Shown here: piece after piece, positions 8,947-18,209 of the stretch
Layout: the number at the start of each line of letters is the position of its first letter
Position numbering within the stretch: the first letter of the stretch is position 1
NCBI RefSeq assembly: GCF_001428005.1
Contig: NZ_LMSB01000056.1
Location: forward strand, 127,404-191,403
Source: Arthrobacter sp. Soil736
GTDB taxonomy: Bacteria; Actinomycetota; Actinomycetes; Actinomycetales; Micrococcaceae
Direction of reading: 5' to 3'
DNA: 64,000 bases
Notes under the pieces: generated by a model
Told to the model about the DNA's origin: nothing
Seen by the model: the letters and a program-made list of their open reading frames with translations, nothing else
The model's database searches: none
Position numbers and translations under genes: made by a program

Positions 8947-9354
8947 TCAGAGCTGGTATTCAGCCTGCGTGCCGAGCGTCTCGTGGACGCACAGAATATT
9001 GTTCTCTGTGTCCATGAACCAGGCGCACTTTTCGGCGTCGGTTGTACAGATGTGGTTCTCGGTCTTGAGATCCGGGCGGTCATAGTCCTGGAACCGGACG
9101 CCTTTGGACTCCATGTCCTGGACGGTCCGTTCGATGTCCCTGACCTCGAAACTCAACGTGGTGTGCTCAGAGTGCTTGCCGTCGCTGACAGGCATCAGCT
9201 GCAGCATGGGGCCGCCTTCACTGCCGAACAATTCGCTTCCGTCGTCTGCCACACCACGATGAGGGAGTCCAAGTGTTTCCGCGTAAAAACGACGGGCGCG
9301 CTCTTTGTCATCCACGGGCAGGACGGTTGTGGCTGTATTTAGTACTAGGGTCAT
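8947..9354 (-). CDS. VOC (glyoxalase/bleomycin-resistance) superfamily protein
   Basis: Small protein of 135 residues with the beta-alpha-beta-beta-beta fold of the VOC superfamily: an N-terminal FYAETLGLPHRG half and a C-terminal FMDTENNILCVHE half. The metal-ligand pattern is only partly evident, so it may be an enzyme or a binding protein. An upstream in-frame ATG exists at 9378, but TAGGAGGTGG ends about 7 nt before ATG 9354, which fixes the start there. It is a single-gene unit ending in a strong terminator. Confidence 0.85.
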   Translation of the reverse strand: MTLVLNTATTVLPVDDKERARRFYAETLGLPHRGVADDGSELFGSEGGPMLQLMPVSDGKHSEHTTLSFEVRDIERTVQDMESKGVRFQDYDRPDLKTENHICTTDAEKCAWFMDTENNILCVHETLGTQAEYQL

Positions 9355-9451
9355 TTCGCCACCTCCTACGGGGGACATTTTACGCCCGGCAGCCCGCGAA
9401 AGATCAGGCTAAATTTCCTCCCCTGCGGCACTTCCGCCGCGTGGACCGCCG

Positions 9452-9517
9452 CCCAACTAGGTCGCAGCAGATGCCGTTTTCAGCGCCCAAAACGACGCCT
9501 GCTGCTACCTAGTTGGG
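9452..9517. repeat. 66-bp intergenic palindrome, family A copy 1
   Basis: Almost perfect inverted repeat with outer arms CCCAACTAGGT / ACCTAGTTGGG, inner arms GCAGCAG / CTGCTGC and GTTTT / AAAAC, and a ~7-nt centre. A second copy of the same length is at 54611-54676. It sits between the divergent-looking VOC gene start and the paaZ 3' end. The A-run after it on the plus strand is not a U-tract for either neighbouring gene. Confidence 0.85.
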
Positions 9518-9528
9518 AAAAAATGGGC

Positions 9529-11640
9529 CTACTTCTCCACGAGGGTCAGGACGTCGTAGGTGGCCACGATCTCGTCGTTCTGGTTGGTCAGCACGGCGTC
9601 CCAGGCCACCTCGCCGTACTCGTCCGTCTCGCGCGGCGTGATCTTCTTGGCCGTGAGCGTGACCCGGATGGAGTCACCTGCCGCCACAGGGGTGATGAAG
9701 CGCAGGTTCTCCAGGCCGGAGTTGGCCAGCACGGGACCCGGGGCAGGCTCCACGAAGAGTCCGGCGGCCCAGCTCAGCAGCAGGTAGCCGTGGGCCACGA
9801 TGCCCGGGAAGAACGGGTTCGCCTCCGCGGCTTCCTGGTTGGTGTGGGCGTAGAAGGTGTCGCCGGTGGAGTTGGCGAAGGCCGTGATGTCCTCCAGTGA
9901 AACCTGGCGCAGCTCGGAGCGGACGGCGTCGCCGATGTGCAGCGTCTCCAGCGACTTCCGGAACGGGTGGGTGCCCTCCGTCTCTACGGTGAAGTTGCGG
10001 TCAGCGCCGGTGTGCCAGACGCCCGTGACGGCGGTCAGCATGTTCGGCGAGCCCTGGATCGCCGTGCGCTGCATGTGGTGCATCACCGAGCGGATGCCGC
10101 CCAGTTCCTCGCCGCCGCCGGCCCGGCCCGGTCCTCCGTGGACCAGGTGCGGCACCGGAGACCCGTGACCGGTGGAGCTGCGGGCGTCTTCGCGGTTGAG
10201 CATCAGCACGCGGCCGTGGTGGGCAGCGATACCCATGACGAGTTCCTGCGCGACGGCGGGATCGTTGGTGCATACCGAGGCGACGAGCGAGCCGCCGCCG
10301 CGGGCGGCGAGGCGGACGGCGTCGGGAACGTCCTTGTACCCGATCACCGAGGACACCGGGCCGAACGCTTCCAGCGAGTGGACCTGTTCAGCCTCCGCGT
10401 CCGCCCAGCTGAGGACCACCGGGGACATGAAGGCGCCGCCGTCGACGACGCCCGTTGCGCCGTCCGCGCTGGTGACCGACGGCGAATCAAGGGTTCCGTA
10501 CGCAAGCTCGCCGCCGGCGTCGAGCATGGCCTGCACCGCGGCGCGGACGTCGGCGAGCTGCTCCAGCGAGGCGAGCGCGCCCATGGTGACGCCTTCGGCC
10601 CGCGGATCGCCGAGCACCACGCGCTGCTCAACCCGGGCCCCGATGGCGGAGATCACGGCGGGCACCAGGTCCTGCGGCACGATGGCGCGGCGGATCGAAG
10701 TGCACTTCTGGCCGGCCTTGACGGTCATCTCCGTGACGACGGACTTGATGAAGGCATCGAACTCCGGGGTGCCTTCGACTGCGTCCGGGCCGAGGATGGC
10801 GGCATTGAGCGAGTCAGTCTCGGACGTGAAGCGCACGCCGCCCTGAACGACATTGGGGTGCGACTTGAGCGACTGGGCGGTGGAGGCCGAGCCCGTGAAC
10901 GCCACGAGGTCGCGGTAGTCCAGCACGTCCAGGAGCCCGCGGACCGAGCCCGAGATGAGCTGCAGCGAGCCCTTGGGCAGGATGTTGGACTCGATGATCG
11001 CCTTCACCACGGCCGCGGCGACGTAGCCGGTGGGAGTGGCGGGCTTGACGATGGTGGGGACGCCGGCGATGAACGCGGGGGCGAGCTTCTCCAGCATGCC
11101 CCAGACCGGGAAGTTGAAGGCGTTGATCTGCACGGCGACGCCCGGGATGCGGGTGTAGATGTGCTCGCCCGCGAACGAGCCGTCCTTGGACAGCACCTCC
11201 ATGGGCCCGTCCACCACAACCTGCGAGTTGGGGAGCTCGCGCCGCCCCTTGGAGCCGAAGGTGAACAGCACGCCGATGCCGCCGTCGATGTCGATCATCG
11301 AGTCGATCTTGGTGGCGCCGGTCTGCGCAGAGAACCCGTAGAAGTGCTCGCGGCGGGCGTTCAGGTACTGCGCCAGCTCCTTGAGCTTCAGGGCTCGCTG
11401 GTGGAACGTCAGCTTGCCGAGTTCCGTCTGGCCGGTGGTGCGGCCGTAATCCACGACGGCGGCCAGGTCCAGGCCGTCGCTGCTCACTTTGGCGAGGATC
11501 TCCCCGGTGCTCGCATCACGCACGGGTACAGCGGAAGCCGCCGAACCGGCGTCGGGGGTCCACCAGGAGTCCTGCACAAAACTGGGCACGGTCTCGACTG
11601 TGTCCAGGGAGGGCTTGGGAGCGGTAGCGGTTGTGGTCAT
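9529..11640 (-). CDS. paaZ: Bifunctional oxepin-CoA hydrolase / aldehyde dehydrogenase PaaZ
   Basis: Ring-opening enzyme of aerobic phenylacetate breakdown: a MaoC-like hydratase opens oxepin-CoA and an aldehyde dehydrogenase oxidises the semialdehyde. The 703 residues comprise an ALDH domain (about 1-520, catalytic Cys in AGQKCTSIRRAI, QINAFNFPVWG near residue 160) and a MaoC hotdog domain (about 545-690, NQEAAEANPFFPGIVAHGYL). The open frame continues upstream, but ATG 11640 has GGAAGGA nearby and the family N-terminus. The start faces a divergent thioesterase across a region carrying the best PaaR-type palindrome in the window. Confidence 0.96.
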   Translation of the reverse strand: MTTTATAPKPSLDTVETVPSFVQDSWWTPDAGSAASAVPVRDASTGEILAKVSSDGLDLAAVVDYGRTTGQTELGKLTFHQRALKLKELAQYLNARREHFYGFSAQTGATKIDSMIDIDGGIGVLFTFGSKGRRELPNSQVVVDGPMEVLSKDGSFAGEHIYTRIPGVAVQINAFNFPVWGMLEKLAPAFIAGVPTIVKPATPTGYVAAAVVKAIIESNILPKGSLQLISGSVRGLLDVLDYRDLVAFTGSASTAQSLKSHPNVVQGGVRFTSETDSLNAAILGPDAVEGTPEFDAFIKSVVTEMTVKAGQKCTSIRRAIVPQDLVPAVISAIGARVEQRVVLGDPRAEGVTMGALASLEQLADVRAAVQAMLDAGGELAYGTLDSPSVTSADGATGVVDGGAFMSPVVLSWADAEAEQVHSLEAFGPVSSVIGYKDVPDAVRLAARGGGSLVASVCTNDPAVAQELVMGIAAHHGRVLMLNREDARSSTGHGSPVPHLVHGGPGRAGGGEELGGIRSVMHHMQRTAIQGSPNMLTAVTGVWHTGADRNFTVETEGTHPFRKSLETLHIGDAVRSELRQVSLEDITAFANSTGDTFYAHTNQEAAEANPFFPGIVAHGYLLLSWAAGLFVEPAPGPVLANSGLENLRFITPVAAGDSIRVTLTAKKITPRETDEYGEVAWDAVLTNQNDEIVATYDVLTLVEK

Positions 11641-11706
11641 CGTTGACGGGTCCTTCCAACGCGGAACAAACAAATCCGGGCAATCCGGCAAACCGGCCAG
11701 CGCATT

Positions 11707-11728
11707 ACTGACCGTCCGTTCGGTAATA
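11707..11728. promoter_or_regulatory. PaaR-type operator between paaZ and the divergent thioesterase
   Basis: The 22-bp ACTGACCGTCCGTTCGGTAATA fits ACTNACCGNNCGNNCGGTNA in every fixed position, a pattern remembered for PaaR of Corynebacterium glutamicum. It lies 66 nt before the paaZ start and 98 nt before the thioesterase start, so one repressor could control both directions. Confidence 0.7.
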
Positions 11729-11826
11729 TGTCTACAGTACATGAATGTGCCCTGCTGCACACTAGGAGCGGAGCACACACCGGCCGGGCCACCTGCCGCG
11801 TTCCCACACTGTCCTGAGGAGACCCT

Positions 11827-12270
11827 ATGACGCCCGAGCCCCACGACGCCGAGCTGACCAAGCAACCCAATACGCCCGCGCTGTGGAAGATCACCCTGGG
11901 TGAACTCGACGAGAAGATGGGCGTGAAGATCCTCGAGGAATCGGTCGAGCGCGTGGTGGCCACCATGCCCGTGGAGGGGAACCGGCAGTCCTTCGGCCTG
12001 CTGCATGGCGGCGCCTCCCTGGCCGTGGGCGAGGCCGTGGGGTCGTGGGCGGCCGTGATCCACGCGAGCACGCTGGGCAAGACGGCGGTGGGCGTGGACG
12101 TCTCTGCCACCCACCACAGGTCGGCGCGCAGCGGCCTCATCACCATCACGGCCACCCCCATTCACCTGGGCGGGACGCTCACCACCCACGACGTGCTGAT
12201 CACCAACGACGCCGGCCAGCGGCTGTGTACGCTGCGGATCACCAACCTGCTGCTGGACCGGAAAGACTAA
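11827..12270 (+). CDS. Hotdog-fold acyl-CoA thioesterase
   Basis: Thioesterase of 147 residues with the hotdog signature SFGLLHGGASLAVGEAVGSW and a second strand region CTLRITNLLL. This subtype (EntH/YdiI/PaaI-like) hydrolyses aromatic or dead-end acyl-CoAs. It is transcribed divergently from paaZ and shares the intergenic operator, so a role in phenylacetate metabolism is likely; a 1,4-dihydroxynaphthoyl-CoA thioesterase role (MenI) is the alternative, since men genes lie elsewhere in the window. ATG 11827 follows a GAGGAGACC ribosome site. Confidence 0.85.
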   Translation: MTPEPHDAELTKQPNTPALWKITLGELDEKMGVKILEESVERVVATMPVEGNRQSFGLLHGGASLAVGEAVGSWAAVIHASTLGKTAVGVDVSATHHRSARSGLITITATPIHLGGTLTTHDVLITNDAGQRLCTLRITNLLLDRKD

Positions 12271-12278
12271 GCCTCCCT

Positions 12279-12350
12279 GGTTCGTTGATTCGCGCGGTTC
12301 CTTGGTTCGCCTGGTTCCTTGGTTCGCCTGGTTCCTTGGTTCGCGCGGTT
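12279..12350 (+). repeat. 17-bp tandem repeat before the FetB-like gene
   Basis: GGTTCCTTGGTTCGCCT is repeated about 2.9 times (from 12297), preceded by degenerate GGTTCG-like copies from 12279. The array ends 11 nt before the next start codon, so it lies in the 5' leader or promoter of that gene. Confidence 0.8.
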
Positions 12351-12361
12351 AGGCTGAACAC

Positions 12362-13111
12362 GTGACTGCGCTTGGCGACCTGGCCCCGACCCTGATTGCG
12401 GTCGGCCTCCTGATGGCCGTGGCGGCCGCCGTCCTCGCGGGCTCCCGGGTGCCTCACGCCGCCGCGCCGGCTTTCGCCATCCTCCGCGGAGCGGCGCAGC
12501 TGGCCGCGGTCAGCCTGATTTTGGGGGCCGTGATCGCCAGTGCCGGCTGGGTGGCTGTGGCACTCGCGGTCATGTTTGGTGTGGCGGCCATGACGGCCGC
12601 CCGCCGCCTGGGCTGGGGCTGGCGGCATTTGGCGAGGGTGGGCGGTTCCATGGCTGCCGGCATCGCGGTTTCGCTGCTCATCGTTTTCGCCACGGGTTCA
12701 ATCGACTTCACGCCGCGCTATGCGCTCGCGGTGGGCGGCATAGTGATCGGAAACTCCATGGCCATCGCGGCGCTGGCCGGCCGCAGGTTCAACGAGGCAG
12801 TGATCGACCGGTGGGACGAGGTCGAAGGGTGGCTGGCGCTGGGCGCCTCTCCCCGGCAGGCCACCCGCGACATGGCCCGCGGCGCCGTGTACTCGGCGCT
12901 CATACCGTCGATCGACCAGACCAAGACGACCGGGCTGGTCACGCTGCCGGGGGCGTTCGTCGGTGCAATCTTCGGCGGCCTCTCGCCGCTGGAAGCGGGG
13001 CGTTTCCAGATCATGGTGCTGGCCTCCATCATGGCCGCCGGGTCTGTAACCGCCATGTTGCTCATCAGCCTGCTGGCTCCGGTCCGCGTGCGGCCTGGGC
13101 GGCTGTTGTGA
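12362..13111 (+). CDS. fetB: UPF0014/FetB-type ABC transporter permease
   Basis: Integral membrane protein of 249 residues with about seven hydrophobic segments. The hallmark of the FetB/YbbM family is present near residue 185: PSIDQTKTTGLVTLPGAFVG followed by AIFGG. In E. coli, FetA (ATPase) and FetB form an iron-homeostasis exporter; no fetA-like ATPase is adjacent here, so it must pair with a distant ATPase or act differently. GTG 12362 is taken as start with no clear ribosome site; the sequence before it is the tandem repeat. Confidence 0.82.
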   Translation: MTALGDLAPTLIAVGLLMAVAAAVLAGSRVPHAAAPAFAILRGAAQLAAVSLILGAVIASAGWVAVALAVMFGVAAMTAARRLGWGWRHLARVGGSMAAGIAVSLLIVFATGSIDFTPRYALAVGGIVIGNSMAIAALAGRRFNEAVIDRWDEVEGWLALGASPRQATRDMARGAVYSALIPSIDQTKTTGLVTLPGAFVGAIFGGLSPLEAGRFQIMVLASIMAAGSVTAMLLISLLAPVRVRPGRLL

Positions 13112-13322
13112 CGCCGCGCTGCGCCCGTTGACTTTGTCCCCGAATGCTTTGTACGCTGGCTCATCCGGATAGACGGCAGGCGGTGGCCTGCCCTGCATCC
13201 GGCCGTGCCTTCAACAAAGGCCGCCGCACGGATCACATTCCCCGCGGAGGCTGCTCCCGGACGGCGGCCAGCCACGGGGCTGCGCCGAAGTCCGCACTGT
13301 CCGCATCATCGCAGGTGCAATC

Positions 13323-14648
13323 ATGAGCGCTAATTCCACAAGAGCCGCGGTGTTGGCGGTTGTCCTCTTGGTGGGCGTCCTGCTGGCAGGCGTGTCCACG
13401 CTTGCCTCATCGACGGCGGGAACCCACTACTATCTCAGCGCGCAGGGCAGCGACAGCAACTCCGGGACGTCCGTTCAGTCGCCGTGGCAATCGCTGGCGA
13501 AAGTGATGGAAATTTCCCTCAAGCCCGGTGATTCCGTCAGTTTCCGCAGGGGTGACGAGTGGATCGGCACGGTGGTGCTGGACCACAGCGGGACGGCGGC
13601 GTCAGCCATCACGCTCAACAGCTACGGAAACGGAAACCTGCCGACCGTCACGGGGGGAGAGGGCGGGAACTGCTTCCGGCTCAACGGCAGCTTCATCGTG
13701 GTGGACGGCTTGCGCGCCACGTCCTGCGGCTACTCGGGCTTTAGCGTTTACGGCGACAACAACGTGGTCAAGAATTCCGAGGCCTCCGGCAACACTGCGG
13801 GCATCAAAGTGGGCGACGGTTCGGATTTCGGCAACTACGCCAACAACATCCTGACCGACAACAACGTCATGAATGTGAACACCCCGGGTTCGAACTGCGG
13901 AACGCCTCAGGCCGCGAATTGCAGCGACGATTCGGGCGCATTCGGCGTGCTGATCAACGGCAGCGACAATGAGTTCTCCGGCAACACGGTCACCGGTTCC
14001 AGTGCCTTTTCCTACGATTTCAGCCGCGACGGCGCCGCCTTTGAAATCTACAACGGCAGCCGAAACAGGATCCATCACAATACTGCGATCGACAACAACG
14101 TGCTCTCGGAGATTGGCCGCTCTGACGGAACCGCCGACGGCAATGTCTTCCGCTACAACCTCGTGCGCGCATCGTGCGGCGCGAACTGCGCCGAGGCTTC
14201 GGGCCTGATTGTTCGCGGGCCGGATTCGAAGTACGGCCCGACCAACAACACGATCTTTGAATTCAACACGGTCTGGCTGGATGGCCCCCATTCCAGAGGC
14301 GTGGTGTGTCACGCAAGGTGCCCTGCGTCGACCGTGATCAGGGGCAACATCCTGGTGGCTGTGGCCGACGCCCTGTGGCTGGACGGTTCCGGCTGGACCG
14401 AGCAGTCCAACGTCATCAACGGGCCAAGCAACGTCTTCCTGGACCCAACCTCCACCACCGCTCCCGCGCTGTTCGTGAACGCCCCCACGGACCTCCGGCT
14501 GACCAGTGGCAGCCCGGCCATCGACCGCGTAGGCAGCAGTCCGTTCGGAGTGGACCTGGACCGGCATTCGGTGCCGCAGAACGGGCATTGCACCGGGACC
14601 GGCAAGGCCGACGCCGGTGCCTACGAATACGATTCGCCGAACTGTTAG
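13323..14648 (+). CDS. Secreted right-handed beta-helix (pectate-lyase-like) protein
   Basis: Exported protein of 441 residues. An N-terminal hydrophobic segment (AVLAVVLLVGVLLAGVSTLA) is a signal peptide or anchor. Next comes HYYLSAQGSDSNSGT, the usual start of parallel beta-helix folds, then many short repeating turns with Asn ladders (NNVVKNSEASGNTAG, DNEFSGNTVTGSS, RNRIHHNTAIDNN). Such proteins bind or cleave polysaccharides; no catalytic triad is evident, so the substrate is unknown. ATG 13323 follows GCAGGTGCAATC. It stands alone between unrelated genes. Confidence 0.82.
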   Translation: MSANSTRAAVLAVVLLVGVLLAGVSTLASSTAGTHYYLSAQGSDSNSGTSVQSPWQSLAKVMEISLKPGDSVSFRRGDEWIGTVVLDHSGTAASAITLNSYGNGNLPTVTGGEGGNCFRLNGSFIVVDGLRATSCGYSGFSVYGDNNVVKNSEASGNTAGIKVGDGSDFGNYANNILTDNNVMNVNTPGSNCGTPQAANCSDDSGAFGVLINGSDNEFSGNTVTGSSAFSYDFSRDGAAFEIYNGSRNRIHHNTAIDNNVLSEIGRSDGTADGNVFRYNLVRASCGANCAEASGLIVRGPDSKYGPTNNTIFEFNTVWLDGPHSRGVVCHARCPASTVIRGNILVAVADALWLDGSGWTEQSNVINGPSNVFLDPTSTTAPALFVNAPTDLRLTSGSPAIDRVGSSPFGVDLDRHSVPQNGHCTGTGKADAGAYEYDSPNC

Positions 14649-14765
14649 CCCCTGCCCGGGGCCAGGAACAGCAGGACCCCGAACGGTATGTTTGAGACCT
14701 TCCGCGCGCCCCGGCACCGGAAGATAATCAAGGTAACTGCGATTGCGCCCTGGAGGTGGTGGAAC

Positions 14766-15062
14766 ATGTCAGTTGACACGTTGGGGATCTGGCTCGTCAA
14801 ACCGGGCCATGAGGATGATTTCGTGCAGGCATGGCGGGACATGGCCGCACGAACACGGAAGGAATTCCCGGACGGCAAGGCTGTGCTGATGCACGACAGG
14901 GATGTACCAAACCGTTTCATCAGCACCGAGCACTGGGACTCATTCGACCAGATTGAGCGGTGGCGGGCATCGACGGCCTACACCGAAGGTGTTCAGTCGA
15001 ACCGCGACATCGTTCAACACTTCGAACCGCACACACTGGATGAGACCGCCGCCGTCGGCTGA
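14766..15062 (+). CDS. Antibiotic-biosynthesis-monooxygenase-like (dimeric alpha-beta barrel) protein
   Basis: Small protein of 98 residues with the ABM fold pattern: an opening beta strand (LGIWLVKPGHEDDFVQAW), a central RFISTEHWDS segment and a closing amphipathic helix. Members range from heme-degrading and quinol monooxygenases to proteins of unknown role. An upstream in-frame start at 14688 is possible, but GGAGGTGGTGG just before ATG 14766 decides the start. It is monocistronic and convergent with the serine protease gene. Confidence 0.7.
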   Translation: MSVDTLGIWLVKPGHEDDFVQAWRDMAARTRKEFPDGKAVLMHDRDVPNRFISTEHWDSFDQIERWRASTAYTEGVQSNRDIVQHFEPHTLDETAAVG

Positions 15063-15079
15063 GCGGCGGCTACAAACGA

Positions 15080-17242
15080 CTAACGCCTGCCGCGGCGCCT
15101 GAGGGCCACCAGCAGCACGCCGCCGAGCACCAGCGCGGCACCCGCGACCCCGCCAGCGACCAGCAGGCCGGACGCGCCGGTGTCCGCCAGCCCTGCCGAG
15201 ACAGCGCCGTCCCCGATTGCGGCAAGGGCGAGCCTGTCAGGCAGCGCCGCGACAACGGACGGCTCCGACGCCGGGGTGAGAACGGCGGCCTGGTCACCGT
15301 GCGCCGCAGCGGGCCGGGACGGGACAGTGGGCTTGACCGCACCGGGCGGTTTCGACGGTGTGCCCGGCTCCGGCGCGGCGGGCCTCGGAACCGTGCTGAA
15401 GGTACTGAGGCCGGAGCGGCTGAAGCCGTTGATGGCCTGTGCCGTGAACTGCGTGGCTGATGCAGGCGCGGTGAAGGTCCAGTTGCCGTCCGCGTCCAAG
15501 GGCACGTCCAGCGGTTCGCGGCCGGGCAGGGTGATCCGGACTTGCGTACCGGCCGGCACATCAGTGACCGGAGCCGCGGCGAGCCGGCCCGTGATGCGCT
15601 GGCCCGCCACGATCGGCCCGGCCGGCAGGGGCCCCCTGAGCACGGGCTGGTTCAAGAACAGCCGGAGCTGAACGCCCGGGAGGACCGCGAGCGACTGCTC
15701 CAGCGTGGCCGCAACGGCGAAGTTCTCCGCGGACGACCTCGCATTGCCGGCCGAATGCGTTCCCACGGCGTAGTTTCCGCTGATCCAGGGACCGCCGGAA
15801 TCGCCGCCGCTGGATTGCACGGACGTGGACAGGAACCCACGGAAAGACCGGAGGTCGTCGGGATCGCCTGAGCTTCCGCCGACGACGTAGATCCCCACCT
15901 CATCCACGGTTCCGCACGACCACCCCTCGGTCCGCCCGGAGCGGCAGACGGCCTGGCCTTCCAGCGGAGGCGCTGCGCCCACGATCGGGACGGACGCCGC
16001 GCCGAGGTCGGCGGGATCCTCCCACTTGGTGGCGGCCGGGAGCAGGTCAAGGCCGGAGCGGATGGACTCAATGACCGCGATGTCGGTGCCCGGCGCCCCG
16101 GGGTTGGCAGGATCAGTGATCCTGGCGTTTCCGGGACCGCCGAACTGGCTGAAGCCGAAGGTCCCAAGCTCTCCCGTTACCCCGCTCTCCGCCAGGTATC
16201 CGCCGGCCGGTTCGCCCGCGGGCAGGGTGACCTCGGCCAGCCTCGCGGCGCCGTCGTCCGCACAGTGGCCTGCCGTGAGCACGAGGGGCTTTCCGTCCGG
16301 GCTGAAGGCGCTGAATCCCGCGGAACAGACCACCCCGCCGTCGATCCGGTACCCCTGGCCGCCGAGGAAGTCCTCCTCGCTGGCGATGGGATCACCCTTT
16401 TCCAGCACCACGTTGGCGTAACGGGCCACGAACTCCGACGGCGACATACGGGGCTCGCCGGCAGAGCCGGGCGCGCCGGAGTCACCGGCGGAGGCGGCAT
16501 CCGCCGCGGTCTGGGCCTCGGCATCGGTGGCGGCCTCGGTTGTCGGCTCGGTTTCGGGCGCATTGACGCCGCCCGTGCGGATGATGAATTTGCCGTCCGC
16601 GGCGGCCACGGCTTGAAGACCGGCTGCCCCAACATCCCGCACGTACGCCTGATAGAGCTGCTCCGCGCTGGTGGCCTGGAGCGACCTTGCCGCGTCACTC
16701 ACCTGCGCCGTAGCCCGAAGCTCTGTGCCCGGCGGGACGAGCACAAACTCGTTCCGGCCGGCAGTATCGGCTGCGTTGAGGGCGTCAATCGCCTTGTCGA
16801 GCTCGGGGCCGGCGCCTTCGACGAGGACCTTGCCTTGGTGCAGGCGCATCGCCACGAAGCCCGGCAGCTCGCGGAGAGTGGCCACGGCGTCGGCTGCACG
16901 CTTGCCCTGGGCACCTGCGGCATTGAACTCGGCCACCGTCATCCCCAGATCCCGCTGAACCGCCTCAGCGAGCCCTTCCTCGGCTACATTTCCGCCCGTG
17001 GGCCAAGCGGCCGGCGCGGCCTGATCGGCGGACCCCGTAGCCCCGGAATCCCCGGATGCCGGCGACGAAACGGATGCCGGGGACGAAACGGGCGGCGAGG
17101 CGGAGCCCCCGGCGGCTGCCGGCGTCGTGCTTCCCGCAGCGGAAGCCGGCACGGAAGCGAAAACAGCACCGAGCGCCAACGCTGCCGCCGCCCCCAGGGC
17201 AAGCGTGCGCCGGGCTGCGGCGCCGTACGCGGAAGAAGTCAC
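15080..17242 (-). CDS. Secreted trypsin-like serine protease with LAXTG-type sorting signal
   Basis: Exported protease of 720 residues. Signal peptide to about residue 35, then an Ala/Ser-rich pro-region resembling that of alpha-lytic/streptogrisin proteases (residues 80-270). The S1 catalytic domain follows: His in LTAGHCADDG, Asp in GTDIAVIES, Ser in SSGGDSGGPW. An Ig-like repeat (LDADGNWTFTAPAS) and a Pro-rich linker lead to the C-terminus, where LADTG, a hydrophobic span and RRRGRR form a cell-wall sorting signal of the class-E sortase type. The GTG start overlaps the preceding phosphatase stop. No sortase gene is in the window. Confidence 0.88.
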   Translation of the reverse strand: MTSSAYGAAARRTLALGAAAALALGAVFASVPASAAGSTTPAAAGGSASPPVSSPASVSSPASGDSGATGSADQAAPAAWPTGGNVAEEGLAEAVQRDLGMTVAEFNAAGAQGKRAADAVATLRELPGFVAMRLHQGKVLVEGAGPELDKAIDALNAADTAGRNEFVLVPPGTELRATAQVSDAARSLQATSAEQLYQAYVRDVGAAGLQAVAAADGKFIIRTGGVNAPETEPTTEAATDAEAQTAADAASAGDSGAPGSAGEPRMSPSEFVARYANVVLEKGDPIASEEDFLGGQGYRIDGGVVCSAGFSAFSPDGKPLVLTAGHCADDGAARLAEVTLPAGEPAGGYLAESGVTGELGTFGFSQFGGPGNARITDPANPGAPGTDIAVIESIRSGLDLLPAATKWEDPADLGAASVPIVGAAPPLEGQAVCRSGRTEGWSCGTVDEVGIYVVGGSSGDPDDLRSFRGFLSTSVQSSGGDSGGPWISGNYAVGTHSAGNARSSAENFAVAATLEQSLAVLPGVQLRLFLNQPVLRGPLPAGPIVAGQRITGRLAAAPVTDVPAGTQVRITLPGREPLDVPLDADGNWTFTAPASATQFTAQAINGFSRSGLSTFSTVPRPAAPEPGTPSKPPGAVKPTVPSRPAAAHGDQAAVLTPASEPSVVAALPDRLALAAIGDGAVSAGLADTGASGLLVAGGVAGAALVLGGVLLVALRRRGRR

Positions 17243-17952
17243 AGCGCAACCCTAGCGCCGAGGGCAGACAAAATGGCTCCGAGCTCCGGTTCGGAGACTC
17301 CATGCCGCAACAGGAACTCCCGAGTGTTGAGCCCCCGTACGAAGTCCAGGACGACGGCGCCGCGGCGCTGAAGGAGCGGCGCGAACGTTTCCTCGTCGAG
17401 GTACCGTTCGTGCGGGTGCGGCGGCCAAAGCGTCCGGTGACGCTCGTTGATGGCGCGCATTCCGGCCTGGTATCCGGCCACGATGTCGTGATCGCTGGCG
17501 CCGGCCAGGGCCTGCAGCATGGCCGCGATCATGCCGCTGCGGTCCCGTCCGGCCGAACAGTGGATCACCACTCCGCCGGACGCGGCGGCCACGGCCTTGA
17601 ACACAGCGGCAAGTTTGTCCGGGAAGATGCGGGCGTTGGCGGCATAGTGGGCAGGATCGTTCAGGTACGGATCGCACAGGGCTTTGAACTCGCGGTGGTC
17701 CGGGTCCTCGGTGGGGGTGAAGACGACGTCGAACGCGGCGAGCGCGTCGCCCACGTCGGGATCGGTGGGACGGGGCTGCCGTTCGGCGGCATTGCGCAGG
17801 TCGATAATGGTGCGGACGCCGTCGCCGTAGGCCTCTTTCCAGCCGGCCTCGGTGACCCATTCGCGCCGCCCCATCCGGAAAACGGAGCCTGCGACGCGCC
17901 AGGCGTTCACCGCCCCGTCCCAGCCCACAGGTGCCTGATCCGTCGCGTTCAC
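17239..17952 (-). CDS. Tyrosine-protein phosphatase (PTPLA/Y_phosphatase3-like)
   Basis: Cysteine phosphatase of about 237 residues. The CX5R P-loop HCSAGRDRSGM is preceded by DLRNAAER and followed by a conserved helical C-terminus. Substrates could be phosphotyrosine proteins or phosphoinositides. The frame stays open to 18162; GTG 17952 is a compromise start that gives a plausible N-terminus before WRVAGSVFR, without a strong ribosome site. The stop overlaps the start of the secreted protease gene (GTGA), so both are on one transcript and translationally coupled; the functional reason is unknown. Confidence 0.85.
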   Translation of the reverse strand: MNATDQAPVGWDGAVNAWRVAGSVFRMGRREWVTEAGWKEAYGDGVRTIIDLRNAAERQPRPTDPDVGDALAAFDVVFTPTEDPDHREFKALCDPYLNDPAHYAANARIFPDKLAAVFKAVAAASGGVVIHCSAGRDRSGMIAAMLQALAGASDHDIVAGYQAGMRAINERHRTLWPPHPHERYLDEETFAPLLQRRGAVVLDFVRGLNTREFLLRHGVSEPELGAILSALGARVAL

Positions 17953-18209
17953 GCTGACAGCTAACCACACCCGGCGCTGCGACGGCACTGGGCGAGTCCA
18001 AGTAGTAAACGTCCGGGCCATCCAAAAGCGAGTACCGGCTGGCCCGTTCATGGCCTCCCTGCCGGCGTACCCTAGGGCAATGAGCGCCGCACCGCGCCCG
18101 TCAGATTCCATGCCTGCCGCTGGGCAGGCATTCGTCATCGCTTGCCGATTTTCCCGCAGCATTCCCTGCGCCTGTGTCCATGGTTTTCCCTGAATGAGGG
18201 GGTTTCATT

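Noticed and set aside
9937..11646. 569-residue plus-strand frame opposite paaZ
   Set aside because: Mirror of the PaaZ coding frame; no domain recognisable.
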